Notes: generated from the sequence alone by a model not told the origin. Positions 1 to 8,243 are shown, numbered from the stretch's first letter. The stretch: DNA of 37,513 nt from Candidatus Omnitrophota bacterium (GCA_026387085.1 JAPLMK010000088.1:1-37513), one strand, 5' to 3'. Numbers and translations are program-made.

Positions 1-830
1 GGGTGGATTCGTCCGTCGGAAATGAGCCGTTCCAGAACCATCCTTGCAATTGCCCGGCGGTAGATGTTGAAGGCGGAGATGGTTACCGCCTCAGGCGTAT
101 CGTCTACAATCAGGTCAACGCCGGTCGCGGCTTCAAAGGCGCGGATATTGCGTCCCTCCCGGCCGATGAGGCGTCCCTTCATTTCATCTGAGGGGAGGCT
201 GACGACCGAAGTGGTGGAGGATTCGGACTGTTCGGAGGCACAGCGCTGGATTGCTTCCAGGACGATGGTGCGGGAAATGCGGTCGGATTCTTCGCGCGTT
301 TCATCTTCGATCCGTTTGAGTCGGACCGCCGCGTCGTGCCGGGCCTCATCTTCCATTTTAGAAATCAGGATTTCCCGGGCCTCCTCCCGGGAAAGGTTAG
401 CCACCCGTGACAGCCGGCTTTTTTCTTCTTCCAGGATGCCGGAAAGCTCTTGTTCCTTTTGGGCAATCGCCTTGGTGTTTTCGGTGAGGGTTTTTTCCTG
501 CTGGCTCAGGTCCTGTTCTTTTTTGTCCAGGAAAGCGAGCTTGCGTTCCTGATTGGTTTCACGTTGAGACAGGCGTTGTTCCAGGGCCTGAAGTTGCCGG
601 CGCTCCTCTTTTGTTTCCCGGTCAACGTCACTGCGTAATTTAAAGAGCGCTTCTTTTGTTTCTATTTCCAGTTCTTTTTTGCGTCGGCTTACTTCTGCCT
701 CGGTCTGGGCCAGAATCTGACGGCTTTTAATTTCCGCGTTTTTGACATTTTTCCCGGTGAGTAAAATATGAATCAGGTATCCGATAATTCCGCCGATCAA
801 GATCCAGAGCAGAATGTTGGAAGGTGACAA
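1..830 (-). CDS. rny: Ribonuclease Y, N-terminal part (C-terminus outside window)
   Basis: RNase Y is a membrane-anchored endoribonuclease that starts mRNA decay. The translation opens with a single hydrophobic segment (about residues 5-24), followed by a long charged coiled coil (about 30-190) rich in Glu, Lys, Gln and Arg. A KH domain follows, with the family signature GRLIGREGRNIR near residue 219 and then the conserved DDTPEAVTISAFN. The window ends at about residue 276, so the catalytic HD domain is not visible. The start is a TTG at 830, chosen because AAAGGAGG lies six bases upstream (837-844); no ATG fits this frame and a TAA lies further upstream. The 5' region holds a candidate structured RNA. 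Identity is very secure. Confidence 0.95.
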   Translation of the reverse strand, partial: MSPSNILLWILIGGIIGYLIHILLTGKNVKNAEIKSRQILAQTEAEVSRRKKELEIETKEALFKLRSDVDRETKEERRQLQALEQRLSQRETNQERKLAFLDKKEQDLSQQEKTLTENTKAIAQKEQELSGILEEEKSRLSRVANLSREEAREILISKMEDEARHDAAVRLKRIEDETREESDRISRTIVLEAIQRCASEQSESSTTSVVSLPSDEMKGRLIGREGRNIRAFEAATGVDLIVDDTPEAVTISAFNIYRRAIARMVLERLISDGRIH

Positions 831-917
831 TTGGTACCTCCTTTCGGTCGCGGTCAACCATTGTTATGGTTCTCCGGCGACGAAGCGAGGTCAGTACGGC
901 AGATAAAAGGCAGTAGA

Positions 918-1061
918 GGTTTTCCGCGAAGGTTCAGGAGTAACGCGCCGGGTAAGCCCCGTGAGAAATATTAATTTCTAACGGGGTAAATCCGGCCGTT
1001 GTCTCCGGGAGTGAATTTGCGTAAAGCTGATCGCCCCCCGGTGAACCGTCGCAGGAAAAAA
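918..1061 (-). ncRNA. Candidate structured RNA between serA and rny (6S-like position)
   Basis: The 282-bp gap between serA and rny has no gene but can fold strongly when read on the minus strand. A closing stem of about 18 pairs joins 1061-1041 to 938-918, with one bulge and one mismatch; its core is GCGACGGTTCA against TGAACCTTCGC. Inside, GCCGG (996-992) pairs with CCGGC (951-947), and an apical hairpin pairs CCCCGT (986-981) with ACGGGG (962-957), extended by AGAAAT/ATTTCT around a four-base loop. CCGGGGG (1041-1035) can pair with CTCCCGG near 1010. A long rod with a central open region just before rny resembles 6S RNA, which often neighbours rny in other bacteria. It could equally be a structured 5' leader of rny. 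Confidence 0.4.
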
Positions 1062-1126
1062 CAGGTAGATATCTATGGGTTAGTTTTCCTCTTTTTTGTC
1101 TCATTATCTTTAACTGACCTCAAAAA

Positions 1127-2704
1127 TTACAATTTAATTAATTTAACGCTCTTCATTTCTTTAATATTTTTAATTTGGTCTAGAGTTTCTTCCGGCACTA
1201 AGGCGTCAACGTTCAGAATGGTGATGGCCGGTCCGCCCTTTTCCTTGCGTCCCAAGGTCATTCCGGCAATGTTTATCTGTCGTTCGGCCAGGATGGTGCC
1301 GATTTTTCCGACGATGCCCGGTTTATCTTCATTTTGGCAGAAGAGGATAAACCCCTCCGGCACCGCATCCACTAGGTAACCGTCAATTTTAACCAGGCGC
1401 GGTTCTTTTTTGCCGAAGATGGTTCCGGAAACAGAGAGGCTGGTTTCATTGCCGGAGACGGTCGCGGTGATGATGTTGGCAAATTCAAGCGCTTCGGTGC
1501 TTTTTGATTCTGAAAATTTGATACCTCTTTCCCGGGTCAACAACGGGGCGTTGATGTAGTTTACGCCGGCACCCTGGGAAGGGCGCAGGAGACCGTTCAG
1601 GAAACCGTGTTGCAGGGGAGAGAGGTCCATTTCCGCCAGTTCCCCGTAATATTCCAGTTGCACCCGGTTGAAACGTCCCGATACTGCCTGGGCCAGGAAG
1701 AGGCCCAGTTTTTCACAGAGATTAAGATACGGCTTTAAGAAACTGAGCATCTTTTCGCTTACGGAGGGCAGGTTTGCGGCATTTGTGATGACGCCCCGCT
1801 TCAAATAATCGGAGATTTGGCGGCAGATATCCAGCGCGACCCGGTCCTGCGCTTCCCGCGTGGAAGCACCCAGGTGCGGGGTGATGACCACGGTGGGGTG
1901 ACTCAGCAGGGGGTTTCCGGCCGGCGGTTCGTTTTCAAAGACATCCAGAGCTGCGCCCTTGATCTTTCCGGAAACAAGGGCTTCATTCAGGGCTTTTTCA
2001 TCAACCAGTCCGCCGCGCGCGCAATTAACGATAAAAGCGGTCGGTTTCATTAATGATATTTCTTTAGCGCCGATAATGCCCCTTGTTTCTTCGGTAATCG
2101 GCATATGCAGGGTGATGAGGTCTGCGGTCTTAACCAATGTTTCCAGTTCTACCAGCGAGACGCCGGCGGCAATTGCCTTTTCTTCACTGATAAACGGGTC
2201 GCAAACCAGCACTTCCATGCCGAATGCCCGCGCATACTGGGACACCCGTTGTCCGATGCGGCCAAAACCGATAATTCCGATTGTTTTGCGGTAAAGTTCC
2301 GTTCCGGTAAAACCCTTCTTTTCCCACTTGCCTTCTTTGGCGGAACGGTGCGCTTCCGGGATATTGCGCATTAAAGACAGGATGAGCGCGAAAGAATGTT
2401 CGGCGGTTGAGATAGTGTTGCCTTCCGGCGAGTTCATTACGATAATGCCTTTTTCGGTTGCCGGATTCAGTTCCACGTTATCCAGGCCCACTCCGGCGCG
2501 GCCGATTACCTTAAGGTTATCGGCGGCTTCAATCGCCAGCCGCGTTACTTTTGTGCCGCTGCGAACGATTAAACCGTCGTAACCCTTTATTTTTTCAGCC
2601 AGCGCTTCCGGAGATAATTTACCAACTTCGTCCACTTCAAAACCCTCTTCTTTCAGGATTTTGATTCCTTCCGGCGAAAGCGGGTCGGTGACTAATATTT
2701 TCAT
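1127..2704 (-). CDS. serA: D-3-phosphoglycerate dehydrogenase (long form with ACT domain)
   Basis: Cytoplasmic enzyme oxidising 3-phosphoglycerate to 3-phosphohydroxypyruvate with NAD, the first step of serine synthesis. At 525 aa it is the long bacterial type: substrate domain, Rossmann domain with GFGRIGQ at about 146-152, an intervening allosteric substrate-binding domain (about 315-445) and a C-terminal ACT domain (about 452-525) that usually senses serine. The catalytic set is visible: Arg230 in NCARGG, Glu259 in DVFENEP and His277 in ITPHLG. Its ATG overlaps the stop of the upstream aminotransferase by four bases (ATGA), so the two are translationally coupled. The pair forms a serine-synthesis operon. 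Confidence 0.96.
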   Translation of the reverse strand: MKILVTDPLSPEGIKILKEEGFEVDEVGKLSPEALAEKIKGYDGLIVRSGTKVTRLAIEAADNLKVIGRAGVGLDNVELNPATEKGIIVMNSPEGNTISTAEHSFALILSLMRNIPEAHRSAKEGKWEKKGFTGTELYRKTIGIIGFGRIGQRVSQYARAFGMEVLVCDPFISEEKAIAAGVSLVELETLVKTADLITLHMPITEETRGIIGAKEISLMKPTAFIVNCARGGLVDEKALNEALVSGKIKGAALDVFENEPPAGNPLLSHPTVVITPHLGASTREAQDRVALDICRQISDYLKRGVITNAANLPSVSEKMLSFLKPYLNLCEKLGLFLAQAVSGRFNRVQLEYYGELAEMDLSPLQHGFLNGLLRPSQGAGVNYINAPLLTRERGIKFSESKSTEALEFANIITATVSGNETSLSVSGTIFGKKEPRLVKIDGYLVDAVPEGFILFCQNEDKPGIVGKIGTILAERQINIAGMTLGRKEKGGPAITILNVDALVPEETLDQIKNIKEMKSVKLIKL

Positions 2705-3843
2705 TTTTGCTCCAAAAAAACTTTTTCAGCGGCGCCGACGCCGGCTCCCGGCTGCAGCGCGTAACCCATCTTTAGTAACTGTAATTCCAACGCGGCAATT
2801 GCCTGCAGTACTTCATACTGGTCTATCCAGCCCATGTGGGCGATACGAAAAATCTTTCCCTTCAACTTCCCCTGGCCGCCGGCAAAGGTGATTCCGGAGC
2901 TATCCCGCAGGGCTTTGGTCAGCGCTTCCGCGTCTATTTCCTCCGGGACGCGGACCGCGGTCACCGCATTGCTGGGGTATTCGGCCAGAAGCTGCAAACC
3001 GAGCGCCTTTACTGCCTGGCGGGTTGCTTCAGCCAGAAGGCAGTGGCGCTTCCAGATATTTTCTATCCCTTCTGTTTTAAGCATCTTCAATACGCCGGCC
3101 AGGCCGATAATCAAAGTCAAAGCCGGAGTATAAGGCGTGTCTTCTTTGGCGACCGCTTTCCGGTAAGCGGAAAGATCGAAATAATAATGCGGGGTTGTGG
3201 TTTTGGCTGATTTTTCCCAGGCCTTTTGACTTAAGGAGATGAAGGCAAGACCAGGCGGCAGCATGAACGCTTTTTGGGAAGCGGAAATCATGACGTCAAT
3301 TCCCCACTCATCGGTGCGGCATTCGGTTGCCCCCAGGCTGCTGATGCCGTCAACTACCAGAAGCACGTCCGGTCGCCGGCGGATAATTTCTCCGATTCCC
3401 TTGACGTCGGTATGGGTTCCGGTTGAAGTTTCGCAGAGCGTGGTGAATACTACCCGGATGTCCGGTTCTTTTTTGAGCGCGGTTTCAATCTCGGCTAGAG
3501 TTACTGATTTTCCCCATACCACCGGAAGGGTGGTCACTTCTACGCCGTAAGCAACGGCAATTTCCCGAAATCGCTCGCCGAATTTACCACCTTCAACCAC
3601 CAGGCATTTTTCGCCGGGCGAGAGGAGGTTAGAGACGGCCGCTTCCATGGCTCCGGTGCCGGAAGAGGTTAAGATCATAACATCTTCCTTAGTTTGAAAG
3701 AGTTCTTTTAAACCGCTGAAACATTCAGCCAGTATTTTGCGGAACTGAGGGGTGCGGTGGTGAATGAGCGGTTTTGCCATTTCCAGCAAAATCTCATTCG
3801 GCACCGGAGTCGGTCCCGGCGTAAATAATCTGCTCTTCCACAT
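2701..3843 (-). CDS. Class V PLP aminotransferase (alanine/serine-glyoxylate type; likely SerC substitute)
   Basis: Fold-type I aminotransferase of the serine-pyruvate/alanine-glyoxylate family, 380 aa. It opens with the family's typical FTPGPTPVP. Asp165 (VVDGISS) should bind the pyridine nitrogen, and Lys191 (SASQKAFMLPPG) is the PLP lysine. An ORF extends seven codons upstream, but the ATG at 3843 is preferred because AAAAGGAG sits five bases before it. It is directly upstream of serA and overlaps it by four bases. Some bacteria and archaea with this gene pair use the class V enzyme in place of SerC to make phosphoserine; no SerC or SerB is present here. The serine-pathway role is inference from the operon, while the family is secure. 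Confidence 0.9.
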   Translation of the reverse strand: MWKSRLFTPGPTPVPNEILLEMAKPLIHHRTPQFRKILAECFSGLKELFQTKEDVMILTSSGTGAMEAAVSNLLSPGEKCLVVEGGKFGERFREIAVAYGVEVTTLPVVWGKSVTLAEIETALKKEPDIRVVFTTLCETSTGTHTDVKGIGEIIRRRPDVLLVVDGISSLGATECRTDEWGIDVMISASQKAFMLPPGLAFISLSQKAWEKSAKTTTPHYYFDLSAYRKAVAKEDTPYTPALTLIIGLAGVLKMLKTEGIENIWKRHCLLAEATRQAVKALGLQLLAEYPSNAVTAVRVPEEIDAEALTKALRDSSGITFAGGQGKLKGKIFRIAHMGWIDQYEVLQAIAALELQLLKMGYALQPGAGVGAAEKVFLEQK

Positions 3844-3860
3844 AATAACTCCTTTTAAAT

Positions 3861-3932
3861 GCAAAATGTAAAATTATTGATTTTCTATCCGTTCATTTTG
3901 CATTCTGCAATTTGCACTTTGAAATTTTCAAT
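3861..3932. repeat. Intergenic repeat, copy A (flanks lemA)
   Basis: An AT-rich 72-bp stretch just upstream of the aminotransferase start, nearly identical to 4582-4653 in the same orientation: one mismatch in the first 42 bp and about six over the whole length. It contains an internal inverted repeat, GCAAAATG (3861-3868) against CATTTTGC (3894-3901), followed by iterations of a GCAATTTGCACTTTG-like unit. The two copies bracket lemA. Confidence 0.85.
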
Positions 3933-3941
3933 GAAAGCATT

Positions 3942-4526
3942 TTAAAATGCAAGTTTCGGGTTCTCCCTTTCCGCTTCCGGTATTTCAAAAAGAGGTGAGG
4001 GCTGGTAGCCCAGCGGTCTGGCAAGCAGGACCGCTGGAATCTGGGCTATCTTTATATTATACAAATTTACGGACTCATTGTAAAATTCCCGGCGGTCGGC
4101 AATTTCGTTTTCCAGGTAGGAAATCCGCTGGCGCAACTGGGCAAAATTATTGTCTGCTTTCAGGTCCGGATAATTTTCCGCAACCGCAAAAAGGGTTTTG
4201 AGCGCTCCGGCCAGGGCGCCTTCTGCTTGGAGCCGTTCTCCGACTCCGCCGGCATTGGATATTAATGAACGCAGGCTGATAACCTTCTGCAGGGTTTCCT
4301 GTTCGTATTTCATGTAAGTTTTACAGACGTCCACCAGTTTTTCCAGTTCGTCCAGCCGCTGTTTGAGCAGGACATCAATGTTGCTCCAGGCCTTGGAGAC
4401 GTTGTATTTGAGCATAATCAGCATATTGTAAATGCTGATTATGCTGCTGATCAGAGCGATCAGTATTAAACCGCCGGTCACCGCCCATAACCAAATGCCC
4501 ACCTCGTGCGGACTAATCTTTGCCAT
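3942..4526 (-). CDS. lemA: LemA family membrane protein
   Basis: A 194-aa LemA family protein: a short N-terminus, one transmembrane segment (about residues 12-33), then a long helical domain expected outside the membrane. Typical family stretches are KAWSNIDVLLKQRLDELEKL soon after the membrane segment and ADRREFYNESVNLYN near the C-terminus. The biochemical function of LemA is not established. The ATG at 4526 has GGAGG five bases upstream. The next gene upstream encodes a GIDE-domain membrane protein, so the two probably act together at the envelope. Direct repeats lie on both sides of the gene. Confidence 0.93.
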   Translation of the reverse strand: MAKISPHEVGIWLWAVTGGLILIALISSIISIYNMLIMLKYNVSKAWSNIDVLLKQRLDELEKLVDVCKTYMKYEQETLQKVISLRSLISNAGGVGERLQAEGALAGALKTLFAVAENYPDLKADNNFAQLRQRISYLENEIADRREFYNESVNLYNIKIAQIPAVLLARPLGYQPSPLFEIPEAERENPKLAF

Positions 4527-4581
4527 GTTAACCTCCGGATAATATCTGCACTTTGTTAAGGCAAAAGGTAAATTGTAAAGT

Positions 4582-4653
4582 GCAAAATGTAAAATTATTG
4601 ATTTTTTATCCGTTCATTTTGCAATTTGAAATTTGCACTTTGCAATTTGCAAT
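4582..4653. repeat. Intergenic repeat, copy B (flanks lemA)
   Basis: The second copy of the 72-bp element at 3861-3932, in direct orientation between lemA and the GIDE-domain gene. It shares the internal GCAAAATG/CATTTTGC inverted repeat. Its right end adds further GCAATTTG/GCACTTTG iterations, and a degenerate half-copy (GCAAAAGGTAAATTGTAAAG) precedes it at 4561-4580. Confidence 0.85.
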
Positions 4654-4660
4654 AAATTTT

Positions 4661-5596
4661 CTACCTTCCTATATTCTCTACCATCAATTTTACCATCTTA
4701 TAATAATTTTTGCCAAAAGACGGCTGGTTGAAGAAAAACCCCAGGATGCCGGCCAGGTTGAAAAAGACAAGAGCCAGCCCGAGAATCATCGTGGAATATC
4801 CTTTCCAGCGCAAACGGCTGAGAACCTCTTTTTCGCTGCGGGTAGAGATGATAAACGGCCTTTTAGCCGAGGGCTTGGCGATGACTATGGTGTCAAGCGG
4901 GTTTTGGGCGGCGGCAATCGTTTCCTCGGCCACGCGTGATTCGGCGCTCCGGACGGTTTTTTCCCATTCGACGGTGTCGATTTGACCGTCCTTGTTTTCG
5001 TCTAAGGTGGCCATCTTTTCCGGGTTCCCGCGCAGGATGGCCAGTTCGGTATTTACTTCGTCGTTCAAGTCGGCAAAGCGGGATTTCTTCTTGGCTTCAC
5101 CCAGGGCGTAGAGAAGAGCGTTGGGGTAGATGGCCTCTTCCAGGTAGCGGATGGAGCCGACCGCGCCGGTGGGAAGCCCGGTATTCGGATAGTAGGTTTC
5201 GCACGGCAGGTAGAGTTCCGCGTCGTTCGGGTCAATTAAAATTTGGGCGCCTTCTTTGTCTTGAAGGTAAAAAGGGAGAGAATAAAAACCGGAGTCGGTG
5301 GTATGCCAGGAGGTGGTTCGGCCGTTTCGCGTCTGGGTAACTCTGAGTTCCTGGAGTTTATACTTGGTGAGGCAGCATTCCAACCCGGTGGCCGGGCTGG
5401 GGATTGTTTCTTTTTGCTTTACTTTGCCGGTTACTTCAACCAGGCCGATAGCCAGGGAGCGAATGGGGGAGGTGGGCGTGCCGGCAACCCAGATGATTCT
5501 GGGCAGGATGCGCAGAATACTGCGGAAGAAAAGCCATAGCCCGGCAAGAAGCAGGAGGAAAATTACGGCTAAAGCAAAGACTTCATCCCCGTTCAT
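4661..5596 (-). CDS. GIDE-domain (Mulan/BAM-like) membrane protein with an EF-hand-like insert
   Basis: A 311-aa protein with a transmembrane segment near each end (about residues 8-27 and 268-292). The region between resembles the GIDE domain of eukaryotic mitochondrial E3 ligases and their bacterial relatives: LVEVTGKVKQ and then an inner domain containing LECCLTKYKLQE. No RING finger is visible, so ligase activity is not implied. At about residues 200-212 lies DENKDGQIDTVEW, a good EF-hand or dockerin-type calcium loop, which is unusual in this setting. The ORF is open upstream to a TTG at 5650, but ATG 5596 fits better because the hydrophobic segment follows directly; there is no clear Shine-Dalgarno. 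It lies upstream of lemA, separated by repeat copy B. Confidence 0.75.
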   Translation of the reverse strand: MNGDEVFALAVIFLLLLAGLWLFFRSILRILPRIIWVAGTPTSPIRSLAIGLVEVTGKVKQKETIPSPATGLECCLTKYKLQELRVTQTRNGRTTSWHTTDSGFYSLPFYLQDKEGAQILIDPNDAELYLPCETYYPNTGLPTGAVGSIRYLEEAIYPNALLYALGEAKKKSRFADLNDEVNTELAILRGNPEKMATLDENKDGQIDTVEWEKTVRSAESRVAEETIAAAQNPLDTIVIAKPSAKRPFIISTRSEKEVLSRLRWKGYSTMILGLALVFFNLAGILGFFFNQPSFGKNYYKMVKLMVENIGR

Positions 5597-5665
5597 GTTA
5601 TAGCGAGTTCTTTGGACGCAGATTACCGCAGATACAAATTTAAAGATCAAAAAATACTAAGATTA

Positions 5666-5774
5666 CCACGGAAACACAGAAAAATACGGAAGCACTGAAA
5701 AAATTTAATTCATGTTAGTTCTTTCTATTCTAAATTGCTTTATTCCGTGTTTCCCTTCTTCCGTGCTTCCGTGG
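5666..5774. repeat. Imperfect inverted repeat built from CACGGAA units
   Basis: The left arm (about 5666-5698) begins CCACGGAAACACAGAAA; the right arm (about 5743-5774) is its imperfect reverse complement, ending CTTCCGTGGT. Each arm is itself a tandem of CGGAA(A/G)CAC-like units. The flank at about 5612-5630 has GCAGATTACCGCAGATA, another short iteration. It fills most of the 186-bp gap between the lon stop and the GIDE gene start, so it could also act as a transcript-end hairpin for lon. Confidence 0.7.
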
Positions 5775-5782
5775 TATTCTTT

Positions 5783-8161
5783 TTACGGGAATATCAATCG
5801 GAATACTTCCGAAATGTTTTCCACCGGTATTATTTCCAGGTTGGCCAATTCTTCTTTCGGTATTTCCGCAAGTTCCCGCTGGTTGTCCTTGGGAATGAGC
5901 ACTCTTTTGATATTTGCCCGTGATGCTGCCAGCAGTTTTACCCGCAGGCCGCCGATCGGCATAACTTTGCCCCTCAGGGTGATTTCGCCGGTCATGGCCA
6001 GGTCGCCGGGGACCGGTCTTTTGGTCAGGCAGGAAGCCAGAGCCGTGGCGATGGTAATACCGGCCGAAGGTCCGTCCTTGGGTACCGCCCCGGAAGGGAT
6101 ATGGATATGCAAATCATTCCGGCGGTAAAACTCCTGGTCAAGTTTTAATTCCTCGCCGTGTAGGCGCACCAGGCTTAAAGCAATCCGGCAGGACTCCTTC
6201 ATTACCTCTCCGAGCCGTCCGGTGATGATGAGATCCCCTTTGCCTTTTAAGGCGCTTACTTCGGTGAAAAGAACATCCCCGCCGTATTCGGTCCAGGCGA
6301 GTCCGGTAACCACGCCGGTCTTAAGCGATAAGTCTGACCCCTCGTTCCAGTACTGGGGAACGCCCAGGTATTTTGCCACCCGCTTCTTATTAATTTTGGC
6401 GCGCTCTTCTCTCTTTTTGCCGCCGAGTTCTTTTTCCTTAACCACTTTCCGGCAAACGGTGGCAATTTGGCGCTGCAGGCTTCGTACGCCGGCTTCGCGG
6501 GTGTATGATTTGACAATTTCGTTAATTGCTTCGTCGGAAAAGGTAACTTCCTGCGCTTCCAAGCCGTTGGCGATTATTTCCTTGGGCACCAGGAATTTTT
6601 TGGCAATTTCCATTTTCTCGGAAGTGGTATAGCCGGGCAGGTTGATAATTTCCATCCGGTCCAACAACGGCGGCGGTATCGTCGCCTCGTTATTGGCGGT
6701 GGTTATAAATAAGACCTGTGACAGGTCGAAATCAACTTCTAGGTAATGGTCGTTGAAAGTATTATTTTGCTCCGGGTCTAATACTTCCAGGAGCGCGGAA
6801 GAAGGGTCTCCGCGGAAATCGGACCCGATTTTATCTACTTCGTCCAGCAAGAAAACCGGGTTTTTTACGCCGGCCTTGCGCAGGGATTGGATAATGCGTC
6901 CGGGCAGGGAACCGATGTAAGTCCGCCGGTGGCCGCGAATTTCTGCTTCGTCGTGGACGCCGCCCAGTGAAATTCTGGTGAACTGCCGGTTCAGGGCGCG
7001 GGCGACTGATTTACCCAGGGAAGTTTTTCCGCTTCCGGGCGGTCCGACGAAACAGATAATCGGGCCCTTAAGGTTGGCGTTTCTTTTCCGCACCGCCAGG
7101 TATTCCAGGATGCGCTCCTTTGGTTTCTGGAGTCCGTAATGGTCTTCGTTTAAAATTATTTCCGCGCGTTTAATGTCAAGGTTATCCTCGGTGCTCTTCT
7201 GCCAGGGAAGGCTGATCAACCAGTCCAGGTAGTTTCGGATAACCGTGGCTTCCGGAGAGAGGCTCATCATTTTAGAAAACCGGTCCAGTTCTTCCTGGGC
7301 CTTCTTTTTAACCGGTTCCGGCATGTTGGCGGCATCAATCTTCTCCTGCAGCGCTTTCACTTCCGAGGTTTCCGTTTCCTTGCCTAATTCCTGCTGGATG
7401 GTCTTCATCTGTTCCTGCAGGATATAATCCCGCTGATTCTTTTCAATCTTTTTAAAGACCTCTCCCTGAATCTGTCTCTGGACTTCTAAAACTTCAATCT
7501 CCCGGTTCAATATTTGCAGGATGAGCCGCAACCTTGGGGTAATTTCGTTGATGTCCAGAATTTGCGCTTTATCCTCTTTTTTCAGAGGCAGGTATCCGGC
7601 AACCATGTCGCTCAGTTTTTCCGGTTCGCCCGCGGAAAAGATACTGCCCAGAACTTCCCGGGGCAGTATCGGGTTTACCTGGAGGTATTTTTCCAGGCCT
7701 TCTATCAGGAGACGAACCAGGGCTTCTTCTTCGGTGCCTTTTTCCCGAACGCTGACCATCGGTTCAACCGAAACGGCGAAGAAACGGCTTTCTGATTGGA
7801 CCTGGGTTATTTTTACCCGGAAGAGCGACTCAACCAAAAGTTTCATCTGTCCGTTTGACTGGCGCATTACCTGAAGAATCCGGGCCAGAATCGCGACCGG
7901 AAAGAGGTCTGATTCGATTGGTTCCTCAACCTCGGCATTCTTCTGAAAAACCAAAACTATCAGGTTGTCCTGGCTCTGGGCTTCCTCCACCGCGTTGACC
8001 GTTTTCTGCCGGCCGATCAAGAGCGGCGTTACCATCCCGGGGAAGATTACGATGTCCCGCAGGGGAATGGCCGGCATCACTTTGCGCAGTTTAATTTCGG
8101 AACTGTCCGGCGCGTTCTTTTGATTCTTCCTGAGATTATTTTTTTGCAGTATTCTAGCCAT
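5783..8161 (-). CDS. lon: ATP-dependent protease Lon
   Basis: A 792-aa cytosolic AAA+ serine protease that degrades damaged and regulatory proteins. The N-terminal substrate domain (about 28-225) starts PAIPLRDIVIFPGMVTPL, followed by a helical linker. The AAA+ domain has Walker A GPPGSGKT at 373-380 and Walker B FLLDEVDKIG with Asp440 and Glu441. The protease domain holds the Ser-Lys dyad: Ser699 in KDGPSAG and Lys742 in GGLRVKLLAA. Length and order are canonical. The ORF is open to a TTG at 8233, but that extension runs into a repeat; ATG 8161 has AAGGA upstream with suitable spacing. It lies downstream of tig and clpP. Confidence 0.97.
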   Translation of the reverse strand: MARILQKNNLRKNQKNAPDSSEIKLRKVMPAIPLRDIVIFPGMVTPLLIGRQKTVNAVEEAQSQDNLIVLVFQKNAEVEEPIESDLFPVAILARILQVMRQSNGQMKLLVESLFRVKITQVQSESRFFAVSVEPMVSVREKGTEEEALVRLLIEGLEKYLQVNPILPREVLGSIFSAGEPEKLSDMVAGYLPLKKEDKAQILDINEITPRLRLILQILNREIEVLEVQRQIQGEVFKKIEKNQRDYILQEQMKTIQQELGKETETSEVKALQEKIDAANMPEPVKKKAQEELDRFSKMMSLSPEATVIRNYLDWLISLPWQKSTEDNLDIKRAEIILNEDHYGLQKPKERILEYLAVRKRNANLKGPIICFVGPPGSGKTSLGKSVARALNRQFTRISLGGVHDEAEIRGHRRTYIGSLPGRIIQSLRKAGVKNPVFLLDEVDKIGSDFRGDPSSALLEVLDPEQNNTFNDHYLEVDFDLSQVLFITTANNEATIPPPLLDRMEIINLPGYTTSEKMEIAKKFLVPKEIIANGLEAQEVTFSDEAINEIVKSYTREAGVRSLQRQIATVCRKVVKEKELGGKKREERAKINKKRVAKYLGVPQYWNEGSDLSLKTGVVTGLAWTEYGGDVLFTEVSALKGKGDLIITGRLGEVMKESCRIALSLVRLHGEELKLDQEFYRRNDLHIHIPSGAVPKDGPSAGITIATALASCLTKRPVPGDLAMTGEITLRGKVMPIGGLRVKLLAASRANIKRVLIPKDNQRELAEIPKEELANLEIIPVENISEVFRLIFP

Positions 8162-8175
8162 ATATAATTCCTTTG

Positions 8176-8243
8176 TGTCATTCTGAGCGGTAGCGAAGAA
8201 TCCCGCTTTTACTACGAGATCCTTCGTATGCACTCAGGATGAC
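8176..8243. repeat. Inverted repeat of the TGTCATTCTGAGCG type
   Basis: The left arm (8176-8203) reads TGTCATTCTGAGCGGTAGCG and continues AAGAATCCC. The right arm (8217-8243) is its imperfect reverse complement, ending CTCAGGATGACAA. Together they form a hairpin of about 26 pairs in the lon-clpP gap, upstream of the lon start. Intergenic repeats with this core are familiar from many unrelated bacterial genomes. Confidence 0.8.

Noticed and set aside
918..1061. SRP RNA, tmRNA or cobalamin riboswitch between serA and rny
   Set aside because: The SRP apical GGAAGCAGCC-type motif, a tmRNA tRNA-like end and the B12-box are all absent.
8162..8233. Upstream TTG start extending Lon by 24 residues
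   Set aside because: The extension is translated from the inverted repeat, and ATG 8161 has a good ribosome binding site and family-like N-terminus.
8176..8243. Heat-shock CIRCE operator before lon
   Set aside because: The inverted arms are longer than CIRCE and do not match TTAGCACTC-N9-GAGTGCTAA; the core matches a known type of dispersed repeat.
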